64,000 nt of DNA, from the NCBI GenBank assembly GCA_937872175.1, contig CALMPI010000010.1, forward strand, positions 124,001 to 188,000, read 5' to 3'. The notes under the pieces were generated by a model. It had not been told where the DNA came from, did not search any database, and worked only from the letters and a program-made list of their open reading frames with translations. Positions 8,072 to 16,805 of this stretch are shown in pieces (the stretch's first letter is position 1; every line of letters starts with the position of its first letter). Origin of the DNA: an uncultured Flavobacteriales bacterium. Lineage in GTDB: Bacteria > Bacteroidota > Bacteroidia > Flavobacteriales_F > PHOS-HE28. A program made the position numbers and the translations under genes.

Positions 8072-8322
8072 GCAAACACAAGCTTGACCTCCACGATATC
8101 TTCAACAAGGGCGACCAGATCGACCGGGCCATGCGCGAGGCGATGGACTTCTGCATCGACCGCCGCATCGACATGCTGGAGATCGTCCCCGGCAAGGGCA
8201 GCGGGCAGCTGAAGAAGAAGGTCCTCCGCTTCCTGCAGCTACCGGAGGTGAAGAAGACCTACCACCGCATCGACAAGGACCGGGACAACTTCGGGCGGTT
8301 GTTCGTGCGGTTCAAGCACTGA
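8068..8322 (+). CDS. Small Smr-domain protein
   Basis: An 84-residue protein that is almost entirely an Smr domain, the nuclease/RNA-binding domain first known from the MutS2 C-terminus. It shows KLDLHDIF near the N-terminus (the LDxH motif) and the signature IVPGKGSGQLKKKVLRFL near residue 40. The ATG at 8068 overlaps the DUF523 stop by four bases. Standalone Smr proteins can nick DNA or RNA; that is a family property, not shown here. A truncated copy of its N-terminus lies at 5590. Its stop is three bases from the stop of the convergent methyltransferase gene. Confidence 0.85.
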   Translation: MSKHKLDLHDIFNKGDQIDRAMREAMDFCIDRRIDMLEIVPGKGSGQLKKKVLRFLQLPEVKKTYHRIDKDRDNFGRLFVRFKH

Positions 8323-8325
8323 GCA

Positions 8326-9009
8326 TCACGGCCGCGTGGCGAACCAGAGGTGGTGCTTCGTGCCCTTGTTCCGGTGCGCGAACACCTTCTCCTCCTTCAC
8401 CCGGAAACCGGCCAGCTCCAAGCGCCGTGTAAAGGGATCGTGCTGATCGGTGGACCACACGGCCAGCACACCGCCAGGGCGCAGGGCCTTGTAGGCCGCC
8501 TGCAACCCGCGATGCGAGTAGAGCCGGTTGTTCTTCGCCCGGGTGAGCCCTTCCGGACCGTTGTCGGTATCGAGCAGGATCGCATCGTAGCTCCCGTTCC
8601 CGGCGCGGATCAGTTCGAGGACATCCCCCTGGTGCACGATGGTGCGCGGGTCCTTCAGCGGGTTCCCCGAACGCTCGCCCATGGGTCCCTGGTTCCACGT
8701 GATCACCTCGGGCACCAGCTCGGCCACGATCACCTTGCCCTTGTCGCCCACGAGGCGCAGCACGGCCGCCAGCGTGAAGCCCATGCCGAGCCCACCGATC
8801 ACCACGTGTGCTTCCTGCGGGGACCTCAGGCGCTTCAGCGCGAGCTCCGCCAGAGCATCCTCCGAGCCGTGCATGGCCGTGGACATCAGCTCGCCCCGGA
8901 TGCCGACCACCTCGATGGCGTACTCGTCGCCGCGCTGGTAGAACAGCAGTTCGCCACCGTTGTCGGGGATCAGGGCCCGGTCGAGCAGCTTGTTGATGCG
9001 CATCTTCAT
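8326..9009 (-). CDS. Spermidine-synthase-like class I methyltransferase-fold protein
   Basis: A 227-residue Rossmann-fold protein of the spermidine synthase/SAM-binding superfamily. Motif I is VVIGGLGMGFTLAAVL (about residues 68-83), followed by an acidic residue in VIVAELVPEV and motif IV ILLDTDNGPEG. It lacks the clear polyamine-binding signature of true SpeE, so it may be one of the SpeE-like proteins of unknown substrate common beside transporters. I start at the ATG at 9009 (MKMRINKLL). The long upstream extension of this frame is antisense to the ABC exporter and not credible. Divergent from the exporter, convergent with the Smr gene. Confidence 0.82.
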   Translation of the reverse strand: MKMRINKLLDRALIPDNGGELLFYQRGDEYAIEVVGIRGELMSTAMHGSEDALAELALKRLRSPQEAHVVIGGLGMGFTLAAVLRLVGDKGKVIVAELVPEVITWNQGPMGERSGNPLKDPRTIVHQGDVLELIRAGNGSYDAILLDTDNGPEGLTRAKNNRLYSHRGLQAAYKALRPGGVLAVWSTDQHDPFTRRLELAGFRVKEEKVFAHRNKGTKHHLWFATRP

Positions 9010-9129
9010 GGCGTGGGCCGGTTGCACTGGAGTGGACAGGCAGGCGCGAAGGTCGCCAACCTGGCGATGTCCTGACGATCCGTCGCGCGGCCTGGAACGG
9101 CCCGGTATTGGGCAGCAGCGGACCCACCC

Positions 9130-10962
9130 ATGCTCCCGACCACTTCGAAACTGCCCACATCGCGCGCCGAGCGCACACCCAACGGCCCCAAGGCCACGAT
9201 CCGTGCGAAGGCCGGCGAACTGCCCAAGGCGGAGCGCAAGGTGACCTGGCGCACGGCATTCTGGCAGTACATCTGGCCCCGGCGCAAGCACATGCTCCTG
9301 GGCCTGCTGCTGATCGTGGTGAGCCGCGTGACAGGCATGGTGCTGCCGGGTAGCACCAAGTACCTGCTGGACGATGTGGTGGGACAGGGCGACCTGCAGA
9401 TGCTGTGGGTGCTGCTGGGCGCTGTAGTGGGCGCACTGGTGGTGCAGAGCGTGACGAGCTATGCCCTCACCCAGCTTCTCAGCGTGGAAGCCCAATTGCT
9501 CATCAGTCAGCTCCGCACGCAGGTGCAGCGCAAGATCCTCTCGCTGCCCACGAGCTTCTTCGACAACACCAAGAGCGGCGCGCTCGTGAGCCGCATCATG
9601 AGCGATGTGGAGGGTGTACGCAACCTGGTGGGCACCGGCCTGGTGCAGTTGATCGGCGGCACGCTCACCGCGCTGATCTCGCTGGTATGGCTCATCTACA
9701 TCAGTCCGTGGATGACCTTCTTCACACTGGTGCCGGTGGGCATCTTCGCCTTCGTGGCCATGAAGGCCTTCGGCAGGATCAGGCCCATCTTCCGCACCCG
9801 CGGCGTCATCAACGCGGAGGTGACCGGCCGCCTGACGGAATCGCTGAACGGCGTGCGGGTGATCAAGGGCTTCGGCGCGGAGGAGCAGGAGAACCGCACC
9901 TTCGAACAGGGCGTGCAGCGGCTGTTCGACAACGTGAAGACCAGCCTCACCGCCACCTCCTTCATCAGCAGCATGAGCACCCTGCTGCTCGGGCTGGCCA
10001 GCGCAGGCATCATGGGCATCGGCGCGTACCAGATGGTGGATGGTGAGCTTACCAGCGGCGAGTTCGTGCAGTTCACGGTGCTGCTGGGCTTCATGATCGC
10101 GCCGATCGTGCAGATGAGCAACATCGGCAGCCAGCTTACCGAAGCCTTCGCCGGACTGGACCGCACCGAGGAGATCATGAACATGCAGCCCGAGGACATC
10201 GCGGAGGAACGGCCCATCGTCTTGGATGACGTGAAGGGTGACATCGCCTTCCGAGACGTGCGCTTCGCCTACGAGGAGGGCAAGGAAGTGCTGCACGGCA
10301 TCGACTTCACCGCCACGAAGGGCTCCGTGATCGCGCTGGTGGGCACGAGCGGCAGCGGCAAGAGCACCATCGCCGGGCTGGTGGCCACCTACCTCAACCC
10401 CACATCCGGCACCGTCACCATCGATGGCCATGATCTGAGCAAGGTGCGCCTGAGCAGCTATCGCAGGCACCTCGGCGTGGTGCTGCAGGACGACTTCCTG
10501 TTCGAGGGCACGATCCGGGAGAACATCCTCTTCCCCCGCCCGGACGCCACCGAGGAGCAGCTGATGAAGGCCGTGAAGGGCGCGTACGTCAACGAGTTCA
10601 CCGACCGCATGGAACTCGGGCTGGACACGGTGATCGGTGAGCGCGGCGTGAAGCTGAGCGGTGGTCAGCGGCAGCGCGTGGCCATCGCCCGGGCCATGCT
10701 GGCCGACCCCAAGATCCTGATCCTGGACGAGGCCACCAGCAACCTCGACACCGAGAGCGAAGCGCTGATCCAGAAGAGCCTGAACGCGTTGGTGAAGGAC
10801 CGCACCACCTTCGTGATCGCGCACCGACTCAGCACGATCCGGCAGGCGACGGAGATCCTGGTGATCGAGCAGGGGCGCATCGCCGAGCGCGGCACGCACG
10901 CGGAGCTCATCGCGAAAGAGGGCCGCTACTACGAGCTGTACACCTATCAGGCGCGCATCTGA
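9130..10962 (+). CDS. Homodimeric ABC exporter (MsbA/multidrug type)
   Basis: A 610-residue half-transporter: about 40 basic N-terminal residues, six transmembrane helices (about 55-330), then an ATPase domain. The ATPase has Walker A GTSGSGKST near residue 405, signature LSGGQRQRVAIARAML, Walker B ILILDEATS and the H-loop VIAHRLST. The fusion of membrane and nucleotide-binding domains, and EVTGRLTESLNGVRVIKGFG in the coupling region, are typical of MsbA-like lipid or drug exporters. Substrate is not determinable, though one such gene usually flips lipid A-core in Gram-negatives. Its 3' end overlaps the convergent Nudix gene by 16 bases. Confidence 0.93.
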   Translation: MLPTTSKLPTSRAERTPNGPKATIRAKAGELPKAERKVTWRTAFWQYIWPRRKHMLLGLLLIVVSRVTGMVLPGSTKYLLDDVVGQGDLQMLWVLLGAVVGALVVQSVTSYALTQLLSVEAQLLISQLRTQVQRKILSLPTSFFDNTKSGALVSRIMSDVEGVRNLVGTGLVQLIGGTLTALISLVWLIYISPWMTFFTLVPVGIFAFVAMKAFGRIRPIFRTRGVINAEVTGRLTESLNGVRVIKGFGAEEQENRTFEQGVQRLFDNVKTSLTATSFISSMSTLLLGLASAGIMGIGAYQMVDGELTSGEFVQFTVLLGFMIAPIVQMSNIGSQLTEAFAGLDRTEEIMNMQPEDIAEERPIVLDDVKGDIAFRDVRFAYEEGKEVLHGIDFTATKGSVIALVGTSGSGKSTIAGLVATYLNPTSGTVTIDGHDLSKVRLSSYRRHLGVVLQDDFLFEGTIRENILFPRPDATEEQLMKAVKGAYVNEFTDRMELGLDTVIGERGVKLSGGQRQRVAIARAMLADPKILILDEATSNLDTESEALIQKSLNALVKDRTTFVIAHRLSTIRQATEILVIEQGRIAERGTHAELIAKEGRYYELYTYQARI

Positions 10963-11360
10963 GCGCGGTGGTCGGCGAGGATGCGGGCGTGATCGAAGCC
11001 CATGGGAACCTCCTCCTCCGGCTCCAGCCAGCGGTGCGCGCGGGCCTCGGGGGTCACGGTGGGGGTGCCGCTCACGATCTCGGCACGGTAGGCAATGCTG
11101 ACGAAGGACCCGCGCGGATCGCGTCCGGGTTCCGAGTAGATGCCGATGAGGCCGGTGAGCTTCACCTCGAGGCCCAGTTCTTCGCGCACTTCGCGGATGC
11201 AGGCCTGTTCCACGGTCTCACCGGGATCGACCAAGCCGCCGGGGAGGACCCAGGCGTCGCGGAAGGGATCGGTCCCGCGTTCCATCAGCAGCACACGGCC
11301 GTTCCCATCGGAAATGACCGCATCCACGGTGAGGACCACGCGGTCCGGATGGTGGACCAT
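10947..11360 (-). CDS. Nudix hydrolase
   Basis: A 137-residue hydrolase of nucleoside-diphosphate-linked substrates. The complete Nudix box reads GGLVDPGETVEQACIREV followed by REELGLEV, with the metal-binding REEL core intact. The protein resembles 8-oxo-dGTP/ADP-ribose pyrophosphatase-type Nudix enzymes (VLTVDAVISDGNGRVLLMERG). I chose ATG 11360 (MVHHPDRV), because upstream in-frame residues lie inside the preceding gene. It starts two bases after the stop of the SRPBCC gene, so the two form a coupled pair. Its stop lies within the end of the convergent ABC gene. Confidence 0.9.
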   Translation of the reverse strand: MVHHPDRVVLTVDAVISDGNGRVLLMERGTDPFRDAWVLPGGLVDPGETVEQACIREVREELGLEVKLTGLIGIYSEPGRDPRGSFVSIAYRAEIVSGTPTVTPEARAHRWLEPEEEVPMGFDHARILADHRAQMRA

Positions 11361-11362
11361 GC

Positions 11363-11830
11363 TCAGGCTGCCATCTGGCCCTGCTGTTCCTCGGCCACCC
11401 GCTTGATGCCGACCAGCACCTCCACCCATTCACGACCGGCCTCACGGGCTCTGCGCACATCCTGGGGCAAGCCGGCAAAATCACCATGCCACAGCTCGAG
11501 CCGGGTCCGACCATCACGCTCCGGCTCGAGCAGGATGTCCACCGTGGTGTAGCTGGCCGGCTCGTCCGGAAGGTCACCGTCCATGAGGAAACAAGTGTAC
11601 CGGAGGCGGCGATCGGCCTGAGCGGCCATCACCGTGCCTTTCGCCCGGACCCGTTCCTGACCATCCACCTTGTCCACCCAGACCACCGGCGAGCCGGGCT
11701 TCCATGAACTGCGGGCCTGGGAACCCTCCAAATAGAGTTTGGTCAACTGCGGCTCGGTCAACACATGCCAGATGGCGCGCGGCGAAGCGTCCACCAACAA
11801 GGTCCTTTGGATGATGGTCTCTCGTTCCAT
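11363..11830 (-). CDS. SRPBCC (AHSA1-like) domain protein
   Basis: A 155-residue protein of the START/Bet v1-like fold, AHSA1-type: TIIQRTLLVDASPRAIWHVL at the start, then WKPGSPVVWV, TTVDILLEPERDGRTRLELW, and a C-terminal helix. Such proteins bind hydrophobic ligands or act as Hsp90 co-chaperone-like factors; the role here is unknown. Start chosen at ATG 11830 (MERETI); an ATG at 11848 is possible. It is the first gene of a two-gene unit with the Nudix hydrolase, separated by two bases. Confidence 0.82.
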   Translation of the reverse strand: MERETIIQRTLLVDASPRAIWHVLTEPQLTKLYLEGSQARSSWKPGSPVVWVDKVDGQERVRAKGTVMAAQADRRLRYTCFLMDGDLPDEPASYTTVDILLEPERDGRTRLELWHGDFAGLPQDVRRAREAGREWVEVLVGIKRVAEEQQGQMAA

Positions 11831-12202
11831 GGTGCTCGAAGAACGCATGATCCGTGCCGATTGTGCGACGGGTACACCCTGTCGCCCGACCATGATCGGA
11901 AAGCCGATCGGGAGAAGTGTTACACACAGCTGACGATCGGCGCTCGGGGGGCCGAACCACGGATGATCGCGGTCCTTCCTTCCCTTGGTGGCCGAGGTGG
12001 AAAGGCCGGACGGCCCCGACCGGGGCATGACGGGCACCACGCGGGAGAATTGCCAGATCGTCAGACAACGACCCCACATCCTGCCAGATCAACACTCATC
12101 AGCGACCACCTACCGAACAGCCGGCCTTTCAACCGTTCGTAAGGGCGGGGTCAGATCCCGGCACGATTCTTCGTACCCTCGCAGCAACAGAACTCCGAGG
12201 CC
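11831..12202. other. Divergent intergenic region
   Basis: About 370 bases separate the minus-strand SRPBCC-Nudix pair from the plus-strand small gene and msrB. No convincing coding sequence is present. A possible -7 element TACCCTCG (12174-12181) lies 21 bases before the small gene. Otherwise only short GC-rich inverted repeats (for example around GGCCGGACGGCCCC, 12002-12015) are visible. Confidence 0.5.
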
Positions 12203-12358
12203 ATGCCCCGCAAGAAGACCCTGATCCTGACCCAGCCCGTCCCCGACGGGAAGACCATCAAAGTGCGCCTCGACGGAAGGACCATTGTGCACCTGAAGAG
12301 CATGAAGACCTTTGAGTTCTGGCGCAAGAAGTATCCCAAGGCCGAGGTGATCGGCTAA
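12203..12358 (+). CDS. Small basic protein of 51 residues, unknown
   Basis: A short frame starting MPRKKTLILTQPVPDG and ending KKYPKAEVIG, with an internal hydrophobic/basic pattern (TIKVRLDGRTIVHLKSMKTF). It has no signal peptide or transmembrane helix, and the coding pattern (G/C third positions) matches genuine genes here. The stop lies four bases before the msrB start, so it is probably the first gene of that operon. I do not recognise the family. The beta-strand-like middle could be a small nucleic-acid-binding fold, but this is a guess. Confidence 0.6.
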   Translation: MPRKKTLILTQPVPDGKTIKVRLDGRTIVHLKSMKTFEFWRKKYPKAEVIG

Positions 12359-12362
12359 GGCC

Positions 12363-12914
12363 ATGCGACCCGCGTTGCGCTGGTCTGGCCCGGTGGCCGC
12401 CCTGTCGATCACCTGGATGGCCTGCGGGCAGGCCCCCACCCGGCCAACGGAAGCCGCCACGGTGATGAGGTCCAACCCCTATTACAGCGAGACGGATACG
12501 GCACGCTTGGAGCTCCCGGACAGTGTGTGGCGTGAGGTCCTGGAGCCCGACGTGTATCACATCGCCCGGGAGAAGGGAACGGAACGCGCGTTCACAGGAG
12601 CGTATTGGGACCACGAAGGCCATGGGCGCTACCGGTGCGCCGCGTGCGGGAACGCGTTGTTCCTGGCGGACAGCAAGTTCGCGAGCGGGTGCGGCTGGCC
12701 CAGCTTCTTCCGACCGGAGCGGGAGGGCAGCGTGCTGTATGCCGATGACAGGAGCCACGGCATGGTCCGCACGGAGGTGCTCTGTGGCCGGTGCGGAGGG
12801 CATTTGGGCCATGTGTTCGACGACGGACCACCACCGACCGGGAAGCGGTTCTGTATGAATTCGGCCGTCCTGCGGTTCGAACCTGGACCCGCTGCGCCAG
12901 AGCCCGAACATTGA
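12363..12914 (+). CDS. msrB: Lipoprotein peptide-methionine (R)-S-oxide reductase
   Basis: MsrB reduces methionine-R-sulfoxide in proteins. This 183-residue form carries a lipoprotein signal (ITWMAC then GQ, Cys near residue 20), so it repairs oxidised proteins in the cell envelope. The catalytic domain spans about residues 45-175: zinc-binding CAACG and CGRCGGHLGHVF pairs, GCGWPSF, and the catalytic Cys164 in RFCMNS. The usual resolving-cysteine region CGN is present at the first CxxC. It lies directly after the 51-residue gene. Its export fits a window rich in secreted proteins. Confidence 0.93.
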   Translation: MRPALRWSGPVAALSITWMACGQAPTRPTEAATVMRSNPYYSETDTARLELPDSVWREVLEPDVYHIAREKGTERAFTGAYWDHEGHGRYRCAACGNALFLADSKFASGCGWPSFFRPEREGSVLYADDRSHGMVRTEVLCGRCGGHLGHVFDDGPPPTGKRFCMNSAVLRFEPGPAAPEPEH

Positions 12915-12979
12915 GTTCCCTCCCCCGGGACGGTGATGTTCGGGGCGGACCGTGATGGTCGGTTGACCGTCCGATCGCT

Positions 12980-12987
12980 TAAACTTG
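12980..12987 (+). promoter_or_regulatory. Candidate -7 promoter element
   Basis: TAAACTTG lies 70 bases upstream of the PA-domain T9SS gene. It matches the TAnACTTG variant also seen at 3865 and before priA. Confidence 0.35.
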
Positions 12988-13057
12988 TCCTTCCGCCACC
13001 CTGAAGCTGCGTTCGCGCAGAGGCGGCACAACCACCAACCATCCATCCCGAACGACC

Positions 13058-14785
13058 ATGAAGAAAACCCTACTCGCATTGCTGCTCGGATCGGCCGGCC
13101 TTGGCGCACAAGGCCAGGTGATCCTGAACGTGTTGGAACCCGCCAACATCGCCGGAAGCTACTCGTTCACCTGGGCCGACCCCGGTGGAGGCTGGGGCAG
13201 CCCGGACCTGAACGACCCGCTGAACGCGGTGACCGATACCCTGGCGCTGGCCACGGACGGCACGGTGGCCGACAGCCTGTGCTGCAACCCGCTTACGAAC
13301 GGACAGGACGTGGCCGGCAAGATCGCCGTGATCTACCGCGGAGATTGCGAGTTCGGCGAAAAGGCCCTGAACGCACAGAACGCAGGGGCCATCGCTGTGT
13401 TCATCATCAACCGCGTGGCCGGAGCGCCAGTGGCGATGGGTGCCGGTGCGCAGGGCGCGAACGTCACCATCCCCGTGGCCATGATCACCCTGGAGGACGG
13501 GATCGAGGTCGAAGATGAGCTCGAGGCCGGCACTCCGGTGGTCGCTTTCCTGGGCTCCATCAACAACTTCTTCCAGTACAACCTGAGCGCCTACCGCCCC
13601 GATGTGTTGGTGGCGCCGGCCAGCGGGCAACCCGCGTTGGTGTCCCAGAACGCCAGTGAGTTCAGCGTCGAGCTGGGCCTGTGGATCCACAACTACGGCA
13701 CGGCCGATCAACCCGATGCGAGCCTGAACGCCAAGGTGGAGCAGAACGGCACCGTGCTCTACGACCAGACCTCGACCGGTACCGCGATCAACGCCGGTGA
13801 CAGCCTCTTCGTGACCCTGCCTCCCTTCTCCCAGGCGACGTATACCGATGACCTGTACACGGTGAGCTACAGCATCTCTTCCGGCTCTTTCCCGGATGAG
13901 TTCCTGGCCGACAACGCGTTCAGCTTCACGTTCCGTGTGGACTCGGTGCTGAGCTACGCCCCCATCGACCCCATGACCGGAAAGCCCACGCCCAATGCCC
14001 ATTACCGTCCCGGGGATGACCTGGACGGTTTCCAATCGTGCATCCATTTCCAGAACCCCAACGCGAGCCGCATGGCCGCCACGGGCATCTACACCAGCGC
14101 CACGACCGCGGCCGGAACCACCTTGGACGGCGAGTTCATCGGGGTGCGTGCCTACGAATGGGCCGACACCTTCACCGGCCTCAGCGATCCGAACTTCCCC
14201 GCGCAGACCGCATACACCCTGGTGGAGGAAGCCACGGGCGAATACTACTACCAGTCCGACCTCCAGAGCGAGGTGATCTTCGTGCCCTTCCAGGACCCGC
14301 TGGTGCTGTTGGACAACACCCGCTACCTGTTCTGTGTGTACACCCTTACGGACGGCATCTTCGTGGGCTACGACGCGACGCTGGACTATGACGAGCACAC
14401 CACGCTGTATGATCAGCCGGTCTCCCTGGTCGAGGACGGCGGTACCTGGTTCAACGTCGGCTTCGGTACGGATGTCACCAGCGCCCTCGGCGTGGAGATG
14501 ATCCCGGCCGGTAACATCGGCATCAACGAACTGAACACGGTGGACGTGACGCCGTACCCCAACCCGACCACGGACATGATCCGTGTGCCGCTCGCCGGCC
14601 TTAGCGGTGCCGCCGATCTGCGCATCCTGGATCGGACGGGCAAGCTGGTGGCCGAGCGCCGCGTGAGCATCGCCAACGAAGTGCTGGTGCTCGATGTGGC
14701 CGATCTCGCGAACGGCACCTATCAATTCGCCCTCAACTTCCAGGACGGCGGTCGCACCACCTTCCGTGTGGCGGTGACCAAGTGA
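13058..14785 (+). CDS. T9SS-exported protein with a protease-associated (PA) domain
   Basis: A 575-residue secreted protein. The signal peptide (MKKTLLALLLGSAGLGAQGQ) is followed by a PA domain at about residues 45-170 (GKIAVIYRGDCEFGEKALNAQNAGAIAVFIIN), a protein-protein or substrate-access module often attached to proteases. No protease catalytic motif is visible, so this may be a non-enzymatic surface protein. The middle is beta-rich. The C-terminus is a type A T9SS sorting domain: YPNPTTDMIRVPL, RILDRTGKLV, NGTYQFAL, ending in VAVTK. It is transcribed alone and followed by a strong terminator. Confidence 0.88.
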   Translation: MKKTLLALLLGSAGLGAQGQVILNVLEPANIAGSYSFTWADPGGGWGSPDLNDPLNAVTDTLALATDGTVADSLCCNPLTNGQDVAGKIAVIYRGDCEFGEKALNAQNAGAIAVFIINRVAGAPVAMGAGAQGANVTIPVAMITLEDGIEVEDELEAGTPVVAFLGSINNFFQYNLSAYRPDVLVAPASGQPALVSQNASEFSVELGLWIHNYGTADQPDASLNAKVEQNGTVLYDQTSTGTAINAGDSLFVTLPPFSQATYTDDLYTVSYSISSGSFPDEFLADNAFSFTFRVDSVLSYAPIDPMTGKPTPNAHYRPGDDLDGFQSCIHFQNPNASRMAATGIYTSATTAAGTTLDGEFIGVRAYEWADTFTGLSDPNFPAQTAYTLVEEATGEYYYQSDLQSEVIFVPFQDPLVLLDNTRYLFCVYTLTDGIFVGYDATLDYDEHTTLYDQPVSLVEDGGTWFNVGFGTDVTSALGVEMIPAGNIGINELNTVDVTPYPNPTTDMIRVPLAGLSGAADLRILDRTGKLVAERRVSIANEVLVLDVADLANGTYQFALNFQDGGRTTFRVAVTK

Positions 14786-14804
14786 TCATCCGCAGTGCCA
14801 GAAA

Positions 14805-14837
14805 GAAGCGCGGGCCGAGGCCCGCGCTTCTTTTTTT
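14805..14837 (+). terminator. Rho-independent terminator
   Basis: A perfect GAAGCGCGGGCC / GGCCCGCGCTTC stem with a tiny loop, followed by a seven-T run, 19 bases after the PA-domain gene. Confidence 0.9.
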
Positions 14838-14903
14838 GCCATCATGGCCGGCCCAAGGGAACCTTTCGCACGGACCCTCGTCTATCGCCCAGCCGACCCG
14901 CCC

Positions 14904-15728
14904 ATGACCCACCGCCTCCTGGCCCTGCTCATTGCCCTGGGGGCTGCGTTCATCCTGGCGCCGGACCTGAACGCGATCGACACGCAGGTCCCGGCCCCGC
15001 CCAAGGCGCGCACGCTCCGCGACGCTGACCTCGAGCTGCACGGGCTCAGGCGTGGCCGAAGGCTCAGGTCAGGCGGGACCAGCCCCCTGGCGCACGACAG
15101 CCACTACTTCTTCGGCCCCTCCGCGATCCCCCTGGAGGGTGGACAGGGCTATTACCAGAACGTGAGCATCCTGATGCATTCGGCCTATTTCGCTCCGGTG
15201 ACGGGGCTTCAGATCGGCGCCGGGCTTCAAGTAGGTTCATTGATCACAAGCCTCGCCACACGATCCGGTGGCCCCATCGTGCACCTGCGTGTGGGGGGAA
15301 GCGGTCGCATCGGGCAGGGGGCCATGCATCTGGGCGGGTTCGCCATGGGGGCCCGTGTGACGGCCTCGCCCCCGTTCAACGACCGGGAGCCGCTGTCAAT
15401 GACGGTGGGCATCGCGGCCATGCAGGCCACGTTCGGTGGTGAACTGCTCAACGTGACCTTGACCGGAGGATGGGGGTACGAGAACGGTGAGCTCACCGAT
15501 TCCCCGGTCATCGGGCTCAGCGGGCTTTGGCATATCACCGACCTCATCTGCTTCGTCACGGAGAACTGGCAATTCCCCTTCGGCCGCTCGGACTACCGTG
15601 TCTTCAGCTACGGTGCTCGCTTCACCCACCGTAAAATGGCCTTCGATGCCGGCTTCGCCGTGAACAAGGACTTCGCCGAGTTCTTCGTCCTGGGCGTTCC
15701 CCTCATCGGGTTCGCCCTGCGCTTCTAA
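14904..15728 (+). CDS. Putative outer-membrane or secreted protein, unknown
   Basis: A 274-residue protein. ATG 14904 places a signal peptide (MTHRLLALLIALGAAFILAP) at the start; an in-frame ATG at 14844 would put 20 odd residues before it. The body alternates short amphipathic beta strands and Gly-rich turns (GLQIGAGLQVGSLI, GAMHLGGFAMGARV) and ends in Phe (GFALRF), which fits an outer-membrane beta barrel. Family not recognised. It lies between a terminator and yajQ, with no obvious partner. Confidence 0.75.
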   Translation: MTHRLLALLIALGAAFILAPDLNAIDTQVPAPPKARTLRDADLELHGLRRGRRLRSGGTSPLAHDSHYFFGPSAIPLEGGQGYYQNVSILMHSAYFAPVTGLQIGAGLQVGSLITSLATRSGGPIVHLRVGGSGRIGQGAMHLGGFAMGARVTASPPFNDREPLSMTVGIAAMQATFGGELLNVTLTGGWGYENGELTDSPVIGLSGLWHITDLICFVTENWQFPFGRSDYRVFSYGARFTHRKMAFDAGFAVNKDFAEFFVLGVPLIGFALRF

Positions 15729-15744
15729 GCTGAGATCGAGCGCT

Positions 15745-15752
15745 TAGCTTTC
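15745..15752 (+). promoter_or_regulatory. Candidate -7 promoter element for yajQ
   Basis: TAGCTTTC ends 19 bases before the yajQ start, matching TAnnTTTG except for the last base. Confidence 0.35.
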
Positions 15753-15771
15753 GGCTCCGAACCGAACGCCC

Positions 15772-16263
15772 ATGCCCAGCTTCGACATCGTCAGCAAGAT
15801 CGACGTCCAGACCCTGGACAATGCCGTGAACACCGCGAAACGCGAGGTGGAGACGCGCTACGATCTGCGCGGAAGCAACAGCAGCATCGAACTGGACAAG
15901 AAGGCGCTCACGATCAAACTGAGCACGGAGGATACCATGAAGCTCGACGCGATCGAGAAGATCGTCCTGGAGCGCAGCACCAAGCAACGCATCGATGTGA
16001 AGGCCTTCGACCTGAGCGGCGCGCCCCAACCCAGCGGCAAGCTCGTGTTGAAGACGATCAAGGTGCAACAGGGCATCGAGCGCGAAAAGGCCAAGCGGAT
16101 CCTGAAGGCCATCAAGGACAGCGGACTGAAGGTGCAACCCCAGATCATGGACGACATGATCCGGGTGACGGGCAAGAAGATCGACGACCTGCAGGCCGTG
16201 ATCTCCCTGTGCAAAGGGGAGGATTTCGAGGTGCCTCTGCAGTTCGAGAACATGAAGTCCTGA
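15772..16263 (+). CDS. yajQ: YajQ family nucleotide-binding protein
   Basis: A 163-residue cytosolic protein of the YajQ family, reported in some bacteria to bind cyclic di-GMP and modulate transcription. Full length, with the hallmark start MPSFDIVSKIDVQTLDNAVN, the YDLRGSNSSIEL segment, and a second ferredoxin-like repeat ending near FEVPLQFENMKS. It is followed after four bases by a thioesterase gene, so the two are likely co-transcribed. No cyclic-di-GMP enzymes are recognisable nearby. Confidence 0.95.
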   Translation: MPSFDIVSKIDVQTLDNAVNTAKREVETRYDLRGSNSSIELDKKALTIKLSTEDTMKLDAIEKIVLERSTKQRIDVKAFDLSGAPQPSGKLVLKTIKVQQGIEREKAKRILKAIKDSGLKVQPQIMDDMIRVTGKKIDDLQAVISLCKGEDFEVPLQFENMKS

Positions 16264-16267
16264 TCCC

Positions 16268-16765
16268 ATGCACGCCATCACCCTTCGGTTCCTCGCCGAA
16301 CCTGCGGACGTGAACTACGGCGGCATGGTGCATGGCGGTGCGGTGATGCGGTGGATCGATCAGGCCGGGTACACCTGCGCCGTGAACTGGAGCGGACGGT
16401 ATTGTGTCACGGTCTACGTGGGCGGCATCAGGTTCCATCACCCGATCCGCATCGGCCATCTCGTGGAGGCCGAGGCCCGCCTCATCCACACCGGGACCAC
16501 GAGCATGCACATCGCGGTGGACATCCACGCCCGGGACCCACGGAACAACAAGCGCGAAAAGACCACGCATTGCATCATCGTGTTCGTGGCCATGGATGAT
16601 GAGCGGAAGCCCGTGGCCGTTCCCCGATGGTCGCCCGGCACGGACGAGGAGAAGGCCCTGAGCACCTACGCGGTCCGGTTGATGGGGATGAGGGAGGAGA
16701 TCGAGGACGCGATGCGGCCTCACCTTACGGGCGGAGGCCTGCAGGACAGCAGCGCCACCGGCTAG
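16268..16765 (+). CDS. Hotdog-fold acyl-CoA thioesterase
   Basis: A 165-residue acyl-CoA hydrolase of the YciA/BFIT-like hotdog family. The conserved core includes NYGGMVHGGAVMRWIDQAGY (acyl-CoA binding and catalytic loop), VGGIRFHHPIRIGHLVEAEA and a late hydrophobic strand (HCIIVFVAMDD). Such enzymes hydrolyse acyl-CoAs in the cytosol. It lies four bases behind yajQ and in front of a hairpin array whose first member may end the transcript. Confidence 0.9.
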   Translation: MHAITLRFLAEPADVNYGGMVHGGAVMRWIDQAGYTCAVNWSGRYCVTVYVGGIRFHHPIRIGHLVEAEARLIHTGTTSMHIAVDIHARDPRNNKREKTTHCIIVFVAMDDERKPVAVPRWSPGTDEEKALSTYAVRLMGMREEIEDAMRPHLTGGGLQDSSATG

Positions 16766-16805
16766 GGCGGCTCCCTGGTCCGGCAGGGGCGAGGATGGAA
16801 CGAGG

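Noticed and set aside
8326-10899. 857-codon open frame on the minus strand spanning the ABC exporter
   Set aside because: Only its end (8326-9009) encodes a recognisable protein; the rest is antisense to a clear ABC transporter and is open because of GC-rich codon bias.
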